This document shows, piece by piece, positions 52,201 to 58,719 of a DNA stretch of 64,000 bases. Location: positions 7,254,501 through 7,318,500 of the forward strand of contig NZ_CP109796.1 of assembly GCF_038725785.1 (NCBI RefSeq), read 5' to 3'. Source of the DNA: Termitidicoccus mucosus. GTDB taxonomy: Bacteria > Verrucomicrobiota > Verrucomicrobiia > Opitutales > Opitutaceae. How positions within the stretch are numbered: the stretch's first letter is position 1; every line of letters begins with the position of its first letter. The position numbers and the translations under genes are program-made. Below the pieces are notes generated by a model that saw only the letters and a program-made list of their open reading frames with translations, was not told where the DNA came from and searched no databases.

Positions 52201-54513
52201 ACCTACAGCATCGACGGCGGGCTGGAGCAGACGCTGCCGAAGAACGAATTCCCCTTCGAGTTCAGCGTGCCGCTCCCGGCGGGCACGCAGTATTTCACCT
52301 ATTCGGTCTCCGGCACGCCTGTCGGCGGCGGCTCCGCCATTGGCGGAATGACTGATACGCTCTATCTCACCACGCCGCCGCTCATCACTCGTTACCTGCA
52401 TCCCGAGAGCCAGACCAAAACCAGCGGCGAGGCGGTGCTCTTCGGCGTCGAGACCGATGACCCCGGCAATCAATACACCTACCAGTGGTTCAGGAACGAT
52501 GTGCCGATTTCCGGCGCGACGTCCTCGTCCTACGGATTCCTGTGCACGACCGCCGATGACGGAAGCGAATATTACGTCGTCGTGACCAAGGGGCTTATCG
52601 ATGTCGTAAGCGATCCGGCGACACTCACCGTTTCCGCCGTGCCCGACGTGGTGATCACAACCGATCCCGCTGGCACCGGCGGACCGTTGCCCGAGGGCAC
52701 CGTTTTCACGCTCACCGTCGTCGCGCAAAACGCCGACAGTTACCAATGGTTCAAGGACGGCCAGGTCATTCCCGGCGCTGTTTCGGGTTCGTTGGCGCTG
52801 GCCGGCGCCGCATACGAGAGCGGCGATTATCACGTCGTCGCCTATGGCTTGGTCGCGGGTGTCCGCGGCTCGGTGGCCAGCGCCGCCGCCACCGTGATAT
52901 TCACCCCGGTTCCGGGCGCGCCCACGATTACGGCGCAACCGCAGGGCAAGGCGGCCGCGACCGGCACGGCGCTTGCGCTCTCGGTCGCCGCCACCGGAGC
53001 CACGTCTTACCAGTGGTATCATGACGGCGCGGCGCTTTCCGGGGCGACCTCGTCCGTGCTGAACCTTTCCGGTCTGTGGACGGACAATGGCATTTATCAC
53101 GTCGTCATTTCCAACAGCGCAGGCAGCACGGTCAGCCGGCGCGCGGTGGTCACGATCCTGCCGGGATCAGTGAACATCATCGAACAGCCCGTCGGCGGCA
53201 TCATCCAGCATGGCTCCCCGTTCACCCTTTCTGTTGCGGTGGGCGGCGAAGCTGAATTTCAGTGGCGCAAAGACGGCGTGGCCATCCCCGGCGCGACCTC
53301 CGCCACGCTTGCGCTTGCCGGCAAGCCTTCCGACGCGGGCGTGTATGATGTCGTCATCACCACGCCTGTCGGAGAAACCATCAGCGCCCCGGCCACCGTG
53401 ACGGTCACGCCCGACCCCGACAGCCGCTTCGCGCAATCCTCCGCGATCGCGGCGGGCGCTTCCGGCACCCTGTATGTCGCCGATGCATCCCGGCACATCA
53501 TCCAGGCGATCGCCCCCGACAAAAATGTCACCACCTTCGTGGGCACGCTCGATTCGCCCGGCGCGGTTGACGGCGTGGGCACGGCCGCGAAATTCAACAC
53601 GCCGGCCGACCTCGTCTCGCGCTCCGGCACGCTCTATGTCGCCGATGCGGGCAACAACAGCATCCGCACCGTCACGCTCTCCACCAGCATGGTCTCGACC
53701 TTGTTGTCCGGCACTGTTTCCGACACGACCAAACGGCTCTCCAATCCCTCCGCCATCGCGGTGGATGCGGCGGGCAACGTTTACGTCGCCGACACGGGCA
53801 ACCACGTCATCCGCCGGGTCAGTGCCTCCGGCACGGTCACCACGCTGGCGGGCGCGCAGGGTGTTTCCGGCACGGCCGATGCCAGCGGCACGCAGGCGCT
53901 GTTTAACGCCCCAGCGGGGATCGCATTGCTGGAAATGGGCAGCAGCGGAACACTCTATATTGCCGACACCGGAAACCACACCATCCGCGCCATCGCTCTC
54001 GATGGCAGCGCGGTCTCGACCGTCGCGGGCCAGCCCGCCGTGGCGGGCAGCGACGACGGCCCGGGCTCCGCTGCGCTCCTCAATGCCCCGCGCGGCCTCG
54101 TCCTCGACGGCCCCGACCTCTACTTCGTTGATACCGGCAACTCACTCGTCCGCAAACTATCCGGCGGCACCGTCACGACCATTGCCGGCTACCCCGGCAT
54201 CGACGCCATGCCCGGCGTGCCGGGCTTCAAGGACGGCTCCGGCACCAACGCGTGGTTCAACCATCCCGAGGACATCGCCCTCGCCCCCGACGGCACTCTC
54301 TACGTCGCCGACACGGGCAACAAGGCAATCCGCGCGATCGACACGGACGACAACGTCGTCACCCTGTCCGTTACCGCCACGACCAGCGGCAGTTCGCAAC
54401 CGCCGTCTGACGGTGGCGGAAGCAGTGGTGGCGGTGGCGGCGGCGCGCTCAGCCTGTGGGCGCTGGCCCTCCTGACTCTCTCGTTGATATGGCGCCGCTG
54501 CCGCACCCGGTAA
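43225..54513 (+). CDS. Giant surface protein: repeated ConA/Ig units, CBM-like and helical-barrel enzyme domains, NHL repeats, GlyGly-CTERM-like tail
   Basis: 3762 residues from the ATG at 43225 (signal SLALLFFAALAPAARA). Order: a lectin-like module (about 30-310); three tandem units, each one ADFND-type ConA-like module plus three Ig-like domains (about 313-1883); a DNRLRE/CBM96-like module (1884-2105, KSYLSFDLPLAVESVDAT); a helical-barrel enzyme domain (about 2109-2930) homologous to 548-3439 (HRGIFMSAYAAPSLMRVAGL, GAVKFPYQF, LYLTFSNQT); a short beta module and four more Ig-like domains (about 3050-3396); NHL-type repeats (3397-3720, for example GTLYVADTGNKAIRAI); and a C-terminal tail with Gly-rich run, hydrophobic helix and basic end (GGGALSLWALALLTL then WRRCR). 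That tail is the tripartite sorting signal of GlyGly-CTERM proteins. It probably displays an enzyme at the cell surface. No frameshift or stop interrupts it. Confidence 0.85.
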   Translation: MKIAPLLHHWSPVSLALLFFAALAPAARAETVNAQVTADFNGYLSNAVLSADNNPAQLHGLDTGLVVTSGTKDWLGGTGAPHTYAGTLASGLSPDYAITQSAAIPANVFRVYAPRSAGNAPRQTYRNFIAPMTGAIWGSFLLQQSKTESEDYSGTDVFQTTGLTFNAVTINPDDTSTANRRRIYAIGPDLVLGGTSATGADAVTVPGVFTAGQTALVLFRHDTATKRTDLWVDPASLPADPALLLSGTGAAYSGTLDLLGTGTLATIGLGGNYYVDVSAGNARSGDLDALRFDASAHAYYAVAGLPTPPDFPRAPVIADFNDTAVGQLGSSSSTTNDNKGIGFSNAKWDGGSNDTTPAFSSVVATGAEDLVAPAYTRHAIVQSGPPRCVWGNHGTVPGVIRGAWRTLTAPLSGEVWGSFLVQNGKSEHSTGLYFNHATGGSGAPSNRSIAAVGTALVIRNYSNVEVANIPNVFTLGETALVLFRLNTATQQLTVWVNPVLPDNVVALADLTPTCDISTSFTGAGTPVERVGVMITGGQTSLAASAGKLDALYLASGDTGYYAVTGLVAKPHILAQPQSQTLTTGGTATFTVSATSQWPLLYQWTHGGTAIISATTGTLTIPDVQSGDAGAYQVIVSHDDGIGSTTSAVAALTVGTPEPLVINSGPDLSPAGTVGAGMAVSMVISASGNEPLTYQWLKGGTAITSATSATYAIASVTVADAGAYSVVVDDPVNDPLTSGTVTLTVVGPPQILTQPSGTSVIKGSPAAFTVSATCATGPIGYQWFHSGTEILGATGVSYTIQNADTTDAGGYAVKVSNADAPAYYVMSSTATLTVSLVDIVDAPVIADFNDCAVGSLNGASNNGKGVGFSEERWNSGSGVIQVVAEDLTAPASTRYGIVQPTAAPFAPRGLWQNYANGSRQQTRLLASPLSGAVWGSFLVRNLNQNQIAGLTFNVDGTLADGSETSATRWLYAKGTSLVVRSHSGAVVVNEADVFTLGQTALVLFSYDTAAQRLKVWVNPVLTDTAEGMAATSSTFAYDSGGTPLDLFGATGQLSKIGVVFASYTTTVANANRLDSLRLASGADGYYRVTGISIPPVILTQPVTQIKDVGEPATFTVSATGLGALAYQWLHSGTAIPTGTAATLTIPATVREDRGWYEVVVSHAAGAGAAISDPAALIFRDEAVPLAVTSLQLIPSSTVHTGTAVSMIVSATGTEPITYQWLKSGSDITGATSDTYAIDPVAPADSGEYSVRINDLAGVPLVSDTLTLAVLGPPVILTQPVSQTVVGSGSASFSVSATSVSPITYQWSRDGLVIPGAAAATYDLPHVQMNDAGGYSVKVTNADYPDQYFTLSSTATLTVIPTDKVAAPVVADFNDYLVGDLNGTANNGKGIGFGEERWSSGSAAVKVAEGDLAAPASTRYGITQPVDAPFAPRSLWLNYAAGPRQQIRALASPLSGAVWGSFLVKNLNENQFAGLTFNVAGSLGDSSETTAACWLYARGASLVVRASDQSESVVPKVFTLGETALVLFSYDTAAKKLNVWVNPVIAGSAEAFASVAPTFTSGSTPLDLFGSSDRLSTIGVVLKSGVTDAATANRLDSLRLSSGESGYYHVTGLSVPPVIVTQPDAKTVVPRNESATLTVSATGVVPLLYQWTLWDVPIAGATGASLTIPHVQAENQGKYRVIVSNDGGSGSVTSDLAVVLVKEDLITLAITGQPALAEFGGGIVPPYLPDGAPLVLSVEATGTPPLEYQWRKNGVAITSATTSAFSIPVARVADSGDYDVEIVDLARERVTSNPVPLRVQIPPSIITQPQNAVSYVGGPVSFMVEAEGTDITYQWKRNGTDIAGAVSATLSLTNLTAADDGAAYTVVVANGVGSVESAPATLTLEGATKPDLAGSVSSAADATVANGTQAGANLDGTGLAVSAFGATDGARKSYLSFDLPLAVESVDATDASLALTLGGDPFVNGGTGATHPRNPVRLRLHGVINNADTWAENTVTWDTAPVRANSATAPGAGTVPLAEVTVDVATRLAGDTVTFGDPRIAQFLNWAAGRRGDLYGNGTASDTDHKVTFVITSIDEGTDFAGVRFADKEAGPASAPALAFDTTGTASAAPAALENERYTVTLAADLGIDVTDKTTGATAHFAASFEVLYNTADPSLSYATTGVAPEITLPTWKTDMPELATAPGDRAHDYGAARGTRVPLLPAHAVISDGQITWRFAPSDAAIAGFRAALELPTGAAAPRLRWTLAPGSERYYAVSFTGLPEVPNEEIDAFYMPGVWDGRRFPAKQYVIDEIRATTPAVLRKIIDQTVVAGAAVDPFEIPVRVSNKANTLFGLYTTDLTATQNLPAIAAPLYGGLGSRTDGTLSFSVRLVVNGGTLDATIRDVVTGVYGFHDYRQNLAGGSLNTAIDNLVDFLLTEDVDPVDGVAKGYSYWRPNEKANEYVNDNPDTVRFQSAATALGLAMVRDDVVYYEKRALPSIEYFVSRPKDSMVFTGTGVGEPLGGPLSSYYATDYFTLAALTGGRTSAYATLADQAWMTATASDSTIGGKTLLGTIDAGATLTREQVLGDVAHGGGWSFKLWHSLIAGYKATGKAEYLDDAKILAAAYIKYRYTEGPASDFVDVANSFWNQIGGRWESLLEMSELTGDVTYAEHAAKAMDEFIRHIQFAPALNDLTVDGLSTATPAIKSSLVSEVGLAAEASASSVSHRGIFMSAYAAPSLMRVAGLTTDSFYAAVGRSGIIGRWLNYPGYTIRDHYYADLLRADYPLRWYSEYLNTAHMNHPAMLAPIAIDFLMADAEYKSLGAVKFPYQFSDSKAYFRGRVFGGAPGQFYGENGVWPWLPRGLVTLSGENAVQLNYVAGHGNGRLYLTFSNQTTTEVTATVTVRADKVQLTPGGRMRVWRDNVQQNYGAFTNGATTVTVSPGGFTAVAIDNATPVLGLQADYQNGHGGALPAESFSQRNDPQIGQVTGVVLSLSPTRQSAYVYASAGTATLQSATLTYSIDGGLEQTLPKNEFPFEFSVPLPAGTQYFTYSVSGTPVGGGSAIGGMTDTLYLTTPPLITRYLHPESQTKTSGEAVLFGVETDDPGNQYTYQWFRNDVPISGATSSSYGFLCTTADDGSEYYVVVTKGLIDVVSDPATLTVSAVPDVVITTDPAGTGGPLPEGTVFTLTVVAQNADSYQWFKDGQVIPGAVSGSLALAGAAYESGDYHVVAYGLVAGVRGSVASAAATVIFTPVPGAPTITAQPQGKAAATGTALALSVAATGATSYQWYHDGAALSGATSSVLNLSGLWTDNGIYHVVISNSAGSTVSRRAVVTILPGSVNIIEQPVGGIIQHGSPFTLSVAVGGEAEFQWRKDGVAIPGATSATLALAGKPSDAGVYDVVITTPVGETISAPATVTVTPDPDSRFAQSSAIAAGASGTLYVADASRHIIQAIAPDKNVTTFVGTLDSPGAVDGVGTAAKFNTPADLVSRSGTLYVADAGNNSIRTVTLSTSMVSTLLSGTVSDTTKRLSNPSAIAVDAAGNVYVADTGNHVIRRVSASGTVTTLAGAQGVSGTADASGTQALFNAPAGIALLEMGSSGTLYIADTGNHTIRAIALDGSAVSTVAGQPAVAGSDDGPGSAALLNAPRGLVLDGPDLYFVDTGNSLVRKLSGGTVTTIAGYPGIDAMPGVPGFKDGSGTNAWFNHPEDIALAPDGTLYVADTGNKAIRAIDTDDNVVTLSVTATTSGSSQPPSDGGGSSGGGGGGALSLWALALLTLSLIWRRCRTR
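44161..48873 (+). repeat. Three tandem ~1.57-kb units within the giant gene
   Basis: The ADFND-type module starts near 44161, 45742 and 47314, giving periods of about 1581 and 1572 bases. Each is followed by three Ig-like domains with a YQW core. Units 2 and 3 are closest: RYGI-QP...APFAPR, ASPLSGAVWGSFLV and FTLG-TALVLFSYDTAA are shared nearly residue for residue. This is recent internal duplication. Confidence 0.82.
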
Positions 54514-54517
54514 GACA

Positions 54518-54665
54518 GGAGCGCGGGCATTCCTGCCCGCGAAATGGAGGGACGGTCTCCGTGCCGTCCGCTCCGGCGCTTGTCAGGCAGCTCGCTTCGC
54601 TCGGAACTCTTTCCTCTTTATCTTTTCTCGTCCCACACCGGACGGCACGGAGGCCGTCCCTCCAT
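54518..54665. repeat. Composite palindromic element (family B hairpin plus 26-bp inverted repeat)
   Basis: Begins with a family B half element (ggagcgcgggcattcctgcc, 54518-54542). Directly next to it is an inverted repeat with arms 54544-54569 and 54640-54665 (one mismatch; ggagggacggtctccgtgcc). The loop contains the inverse of the family B insert (54591-54607) and a copy of the pyrimidine arm seen at 301-335. It fills the gap between the giant gene stop (54513) and the next start (54673). Confidence 0.82.
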
Positions 54666-54672
54666 TTTTCCC

Positions 54673-56367
54673 ATGCACCATTCGGGTAAATTATCGACGC
54701 GCATCGGGCGCTTGGGCATCGCGCTTTGCGCGAGCCTGCTTGCGCTCAATGCCTCCGGCATCAACGTGCGCGATTTCGGGGCGGTCGCCGATGATTCCAT
54801 TTGCGACCTCGCCGCAATCCGCCGGGCGGTGGCCTTTGCCCGGGCCAACAACGTGCGGGAAATCAACTTCGATCCCGGGACTTATGACTTGGAAGTGAAG
54901 AACCCGGAAAAGGAAATAGCGATCGACCTGAACGGTTTCGAGGATCTTGTATTCGCCGGCGCGGTGAACGCGGATGGCACGCCGGCCACCCTGCTTTTGA
55001 GAAAATATGAATTTTCCGGCAACATATCCGCCCGGCAGATTCTTCGCGCCATCAAGTGCAAACATATCCACCTGAAAAATTTTGTCCTGGATAACGCGCC
55101 CCGATACACCACCGCGGGCAAGGTTGTCGAAAAGGACGGCGACCGGGTGATCATGGAGATATTCGACGGCAATCCGGCGATTGACGGTTGTGTATTTTAT
55201 TGCGGCAACGCCTGGGATTTGAAGACCGGCTCGCTTAAAAAAATCGGCAGCCTGACCTTCGGCGCCGATGTGGCGGCCAACGAAGGGGCATACACGCTCA
55301 GACTGCTTCCGCAAACGGCGTCAACAGCGCCCCGGCGCATGGTGCTCGCCAACGCCAAGGTGGCCGCGATGCTCGATGTCGGCGACGGCGTGAGCTGGCA
55401 TTTCGGCTGGGAGGGAAACCAGCTGAATGTCACGATGAGCGAGGATGTCCGGTTGGAAAACATTCACACGTATAATGCCATGGGATTCTGCGCGTCGGTC
55501 TCGCGCTCCAAGGATGTCTTTGCCAGCAATCTCGTTTTTAAACCCGCAGGCAACCAGTTGGCGGTGGGATCGCGGGACGGGTTGATGCTGTCGTGCAACC
55601 GGGGCAGGGTGGTGATGGACGGCCTTCACATCGAGGGTGTGCGCTGGGACGGCCAGAACGCGCACGGAATCTTTTTGTGGACAAGGGAAATCATGGATAG
55701 CCGGACCGTTGTTTTGGAAAGCAGGAGGGGCTCGCAGAATGTCGAGATCCAGCCGGGCTCGTCCGTCGGATTCTATACGGCCCCGGACGAGGAACGGGTG
55801 CTGACCGTCAGGCAGGCCGTCCTGAAAAAGGACGGTGCGGGCAAATATCATTACCAAATATCCTTCGAGGAGGAATTGCCGCCGGGACTTGATTCCAGCA
55901 TGCCGGTGTGCGTTTACGCCTGGAACATGGATGATTATGTGGTGAAAAACAGCCGGTTCAGGAACATAGCGGGTTGCGCCAGCCTGGTCCGGAACCGCGG
56001 GGTGAAAATAGAAAATTGTATTTATGAAAACATCATGTATCCCGCCGTGATGATCGGCCCGGCGATTCAGGAGCAGGAGGGGCCGGTGGCGCGGAATATA
56101 ATGGTGAAAAACAACCGCTTTATTAATTGCGGCTGGCAGACCCGGCACGGCGCCGTCGGCGCGGTGAGCGCAAAAGTCCAGGTTTGGAAAAATGCGCTGG
56201 CCCCGTTCATGCGCGACCTGCAAATCGAAGGAAATTATTTCGAAAACTGCGATGTTGCGGTGCAGGTGGAGGATGCCATAAATGCAAGGGTCGCCGGAAA
56301 CTCATTCAACAACGTCAAAGACAAGATCCTCGGCAAAAATCTCCGCGACAGCATGCTTCTGGAGTAG
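54673..56367 (+). CDS. Secreted right-handed beta-helix protein (pectate-lyase superfamily)
   Basis: 564 residues from the ATG at 54673 (signal LGIALCASLLALNASG). The longer frame from 54544 crosses the composite palindrome and is rejected. The mature start, INVRDFGAVADDSICDLAAI, is the typical first turn of the Pectate_lyase_3/GH28-like beta-helix. Later turns show VSRSKDVFASNLVF, VVKNSRFRNIAG and IMVKNNRFINCG. No catalytic site is clear; the protein could be a lyase, a hydrolase, or a non-catalytic helix. Codon usage is noticeably less GC-biased than in the neighbours (many AAA, TAT, ATA codons), hinting at a different origin. The next gene starts 72 bases downstream. Confidence 0.8.
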   Translation: MHHSGKLSTRIGRLGIALCASLLALNASGINVRDFGAVADDSICDLAAIRRAVAFARANNVREINFDPGTYDLEVKNPEKEIAIDLNGFEDLVFAGAVNADGTPATLLLRKYEFSGNISARQILRAIKCKHIHLKNFVLDNAPRYTTAGKVVEKDGDRVIMEIFDGNPAIDGCVFYCGNAWDLKTGSLKKIGSLTFGADVAANEGAYTLRLLPQTASTAPRRMVLANAKVAAMLDVGDGVSWHFGWEGNQLNVTMSEDVRLENIHTYNAMGFCASVSRSKDVFASNLVFKPAGNQLAVGSRDGLMLSCNRGRVVMDGLHIEGVRWDGQNAHGIFLWTREIMDSRTVVLESRRGSQNVEIQPGSSVGFYTAPDEERVLTVRQAVLKKDGAGKYHYQISFEEELPPGLDSSMPVCVYAWNMDDYVVKNSRFRNIAGCASLVRNRGVKIENCIYENIMYPAVMIGPAIQEQEGPVARNIMVKNNRFINCGWQTRHGAVGAVSAKVQVWKNALAPFMRDLQIEGNYFENCDVAVQVEDAINARVAGNSFNNVKDKILGKNLRDSMLLE

Positions 56368-56439
56368 CGCCCGCGGGCCGCCGCCGTGCCTTCGCCGCGG
56401 TGATTTCCATCCCAATCCAACATCAAAATACCAGTCGTT

Positions 56440-57486
56440 ATGAAAACCAAATCCATCCCATCCCTCGTCGTTTCCTCCCTCCTCCTCGGCGTCCTCCCTG
56501 CCGGCGCGGCCACGACCCATCTGTTCAACGGTCCCGACAACGCGGAGTTGCTCGATCATCTCTCCCCGTCCGGCTTTTCCACCGGCGGCATCATCCACGT
56601 GCGCGGAACCGGTGCCTCTGCCAGGGTCGCCAGCAATACGAAGAGCTTTTCGGCCGGCCGGCTCTACGTCGGCACCAGCGCCGGCGCCGGCGTGCTTTAC
56701 CTCAACTCCGGCAATGTCTCTCTCACGGACGGCGCCCTCCAAACCCTCGCCATCGGCCAGACCACCCACAGCGGCACCCTTTATATCAAGGGCGGCAGCC
56801 TGGCCATCAAGGGCGGTGTCAATATCGGCTCCTCCACTCCCGGCACGCCGGGCGACGGTGCCCTCGTTATCACCGGCGGCTCCCTCACGCTCACTGATTC
56901 CGACGCGGCCAAAAAAGCCATCATCGGCATCGCCACCGGCGGCAACGCGAACGCATCCGGCTCCGTCGAAATCAGCAACGCCTCCCTTACCGGCGGTTTC
57001 ATTATTGGCAACTCCTCCGCCACCGCGCCCGCCGGTGCCGCCCGCCTCATCGTCCACGGCGACGCAGGCGTCACCGGTGTCGCCAAAAACGAATTCACCC
57101 TGCGCAAGTCCGCCGCGATCACCTTTGTCCTGACTCCCGGAGGCGGTTTCAAAGCCTTCGACCAAAGCCTCTCCAATCCCGCGCAAGTCAACGACACCAT
57201 CCGCATCAAGCTGGATGTTTCCCGTCTCGATCCCGCCACCGTCTCCGCCCGTTCCTCCGGCGCGATTGACCTTCTCAAGGTGAATCCGCAAACCGAGGAT
57301 TTTATGTGGAATCGTCTCAAACGAATCCTGGTCCTCAGCGGTTATGACGAGGGAACCCTCAACGCGGGCGGACGGGACACCGGCACTTATGCCTTTTCCG
57401 TCAACGGTTCCAAATACACCTTGGCGTTTGGCTGGGACGATGCCGGCCGAACCCTGAAATTATTGAGCCTCTCAAAGCTCCCCTGA
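56440..57486 (+). CDS. Secreted autotransporter-passenger-like protein without a barrel
   Basis: 348 residues with signal peptide (PSLVVSSLLLGVLPAGA). The body consists of short Gly/Ser/Thr-rich beta-strand repeats (YVGTSAGAGVLYLNSGNVSL, YIKGGSLAIKGGVNIG, LVITGGSLTLTDSD) like the passenger repeats of autotransporters and the PEP-CTERM/verrucomicrobial repeat families. A globular C-terminus (YAFSVNGSKYTLAFGWDDAG) closes it. There is no outer-membrane barrel and no sorting tail, so it is probably secreted or periplasmic. Function unknown. It lies 72 bases after the beta-helix gene, and a terminator-like palindrome follows its stop. Confidence 0.72.
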   Translation: MKTKSIPSLVVSSLLLGVLPAGAATTHLFNGPDNAELLDHLSPSGFSTGGIIHVRGTGASARVASNTKSFSAGRLYVGTSAGAGVLYLNSGNVSLTDGALQTLAIGQTTHSGTLYIKGGSLAIKGGVNIGSSTPGTPGDGALVITGGSLTLTDSDAAKKAIIGIATGGNANASGSVEISNASLTGGFIIGNSSATAPAGAARLIVHGDAGVTGVAKNEFTLRKSAAITFVLTPGGGFKAFDQSLSNPAQVNDTIRIKLDVSRLDPATVSARSSGAIDLLKVNPQTEDFMWNRLKRILVLSGYDEGTLNAGGRDTGTYAFSVNGSKYTLAFGWDDAGRTLKLLSLSKLP

Positions 57487-57526
57487 GCAGCGGAAATTCA
57501 AAAGAAACCGTGGCCGCATTTATAGA

Positions 57527-57590
57527 TGGAGGGACGGCCTCCGGGTCGTCCCTTTGCACCGAGGCGGACGGCACGGAGGCCGTCCCTCCA
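57527..57590. repeat. 25-bp inverted repeat between convergent genes (family F)
   Basis: Arms 57527-57551 and 57566-57590 (tggagggacggcctccgg type) pair with two or three mismatches and match the arms of the composite element at 54544-54665. The element lies between the end of a plus-strand gene (57486) and the end of a minus-strand gene (57661), a natural place for a bidirectional terminator. A tataatttgatatgc sequence follows at 57610-57624. Confidence 0.78.
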
Positions 57591-57660
57591 ATTCAAGCAT
57601 CGTCCACAGTATAATTTGATATGCTTTATCCCTGAGTCTTTGCGCGGGACAAAAACGCGC

Positions 57661-58719
57661 TCATTCGCCAGTCATCGGCACGGGGATCGGCTCATCGCGC
57701 TCGACGGGGTTCCCGAAATCAGGGAAATCGCCCTGGGTCCAATGGAAGGGTTGCGCGAAAATGATGCGGCTCCAGCCATCCTTGCGCTCCTGTTTAACGT
57801 GGTAAACAAACCAGTCCTGCCTGCCATCGGGGGACTTGACGAACGAGGCGTGTCCGAGGCCGAAGGTTGTCTCGGTTGGCGCAAAGACAGGGGAGGGGTG
57901 TTTGCGCCAGGCGCCGGGCGCGAGAGGATCGGCGCCGATGAGTTCGAGCAGTCCCATTTTGTAGGTGGCCTGCCAGGAGCCGCTGGCGGAATAGACGAGA
58001 AAGATGCGTCCGTTGCGTTGCAGGATTTGCGGCGCTTCGTTGAGGCCGCGGCCTTGCATGGATTCACCGACGCGTTCCCATTGGTAGTCGTTATTGTCGC
58101 AGAGGCGCACGCGGTTTCCGGAGATTGTCCAGGGGTTGCTCATGGGCGCGGCGTAGAGCCATTGGATGTCGCGTTCGTCCTCCCAGCCGGACCAGATGAA
58201 GTAGCGTTTGCCGTTATAGGCGAGTATGGTCCCGTCAACGGCCCAGCGGTTTTTCTCTTTCGTGTCGATGTGGTCGCCGGTGTAGAGTTCGCCCTTGAAG
58301 GTGTATTCGCCCTGTGGATCGTCGGTGGCTGATTCGAGCACGATCATGCGGTGGCTGGCGTTGTTGCCGTCGGAGGCGGCGACATAGATGTACCAGCGTC
58401 CGTCGAGACAGTGGAGTTCGGGCGCCCAGATTTCGTTCGAGTAGGGGCCGGTGGCGGGCGCGCGCCAGACGATTTGGCGTTTGTCTGGCGAAGTGAGGTT
58501 GTTCGAGCGCCAGACGGCGACGCCCCGGTCGGTGTCCGTGAGCGTCCAATAGTAATGGCCCTCGTGCCGGATTACCCACGGGTCTGCGCCGACCGCGATG
58601 GGGTTTGAAAAGGTGGCGGCGGGTGGATTCCGGGGCTTGTCGCGCCTGGGGCAGGCCGTTGCGAGGAGGAGCACGGCGGTGAGCGCGGCTAAAACGAGCG
58701 GATGGGAAAGGGACTTCAT
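57661..58719 (-). CDS. GH43 family lipoprotein, arabinan/xylan side-chain type
   Basis: 352 residues. The N-terminus LAALTAVLLLATAC ends in Cys 23, which looks like a lipoprotein signal with a weak lipobox. The three GH43 active-site positions are visible: GADPWVI (Asp 46, general base), WAVDGTILAYNG (Asp 162, pKa modulator) and GLNEAPQILQ (Glu 228, general acid). These define an intact, probably active five-bladed propeller; the substrate is likely alpha-L-arabinofuranosyl or beta-xylosyl side chains. A partial paralogue ends at 63521. It is transcribed away from the sigma factor gene and converges with the plus-strand beta-helix cluster. Confidence 0.88.
   Translation of the reverse strand: MKSLSHPLVLAALTAVLLLATACPRRDKPRNPPAATFSNPIAVGADPWVIRHEGHYYWTLTDTDRGVAVWRSNNLTSPDKRQIVWRAPATGPYSNEIWAPELHCLDGRWYIYVAASDGNNASHRMIVLESATDDPQGEYTFKGELYTGDHIDTKEKNRWAVDGTILAYNGKRYFIWSGWEDERDIQWLYAAPMSNPWTISGNRVRLCDNNDYQWERVGESMQGRGLNEAPQILQRNGRIFLVYSASGSWQATYKMGLLELIGADPLAPGAWRKHPSPVFAPTETTFGLGHASFVKSPDGRQDWFVYHVKQERKDGWSRIIFAQPFHWTQGDFPDFGNPVERDEPIPVPMTGE

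Noticed and set aside
54544-54672. ATG start inside the composite palindrome for the beta-helix gene
   Set aside because: The encoded segment is repeat-derived and precedes a clear signal peptide starting at 54673.
57526-58332. Plus-strand frame opposite the GH43 lipoprotein
   Set aside because: The minus-strand frame has all three GH43 active-site motifs and a lipoprotein signal; the plus-strand frame has no recognisable domain.
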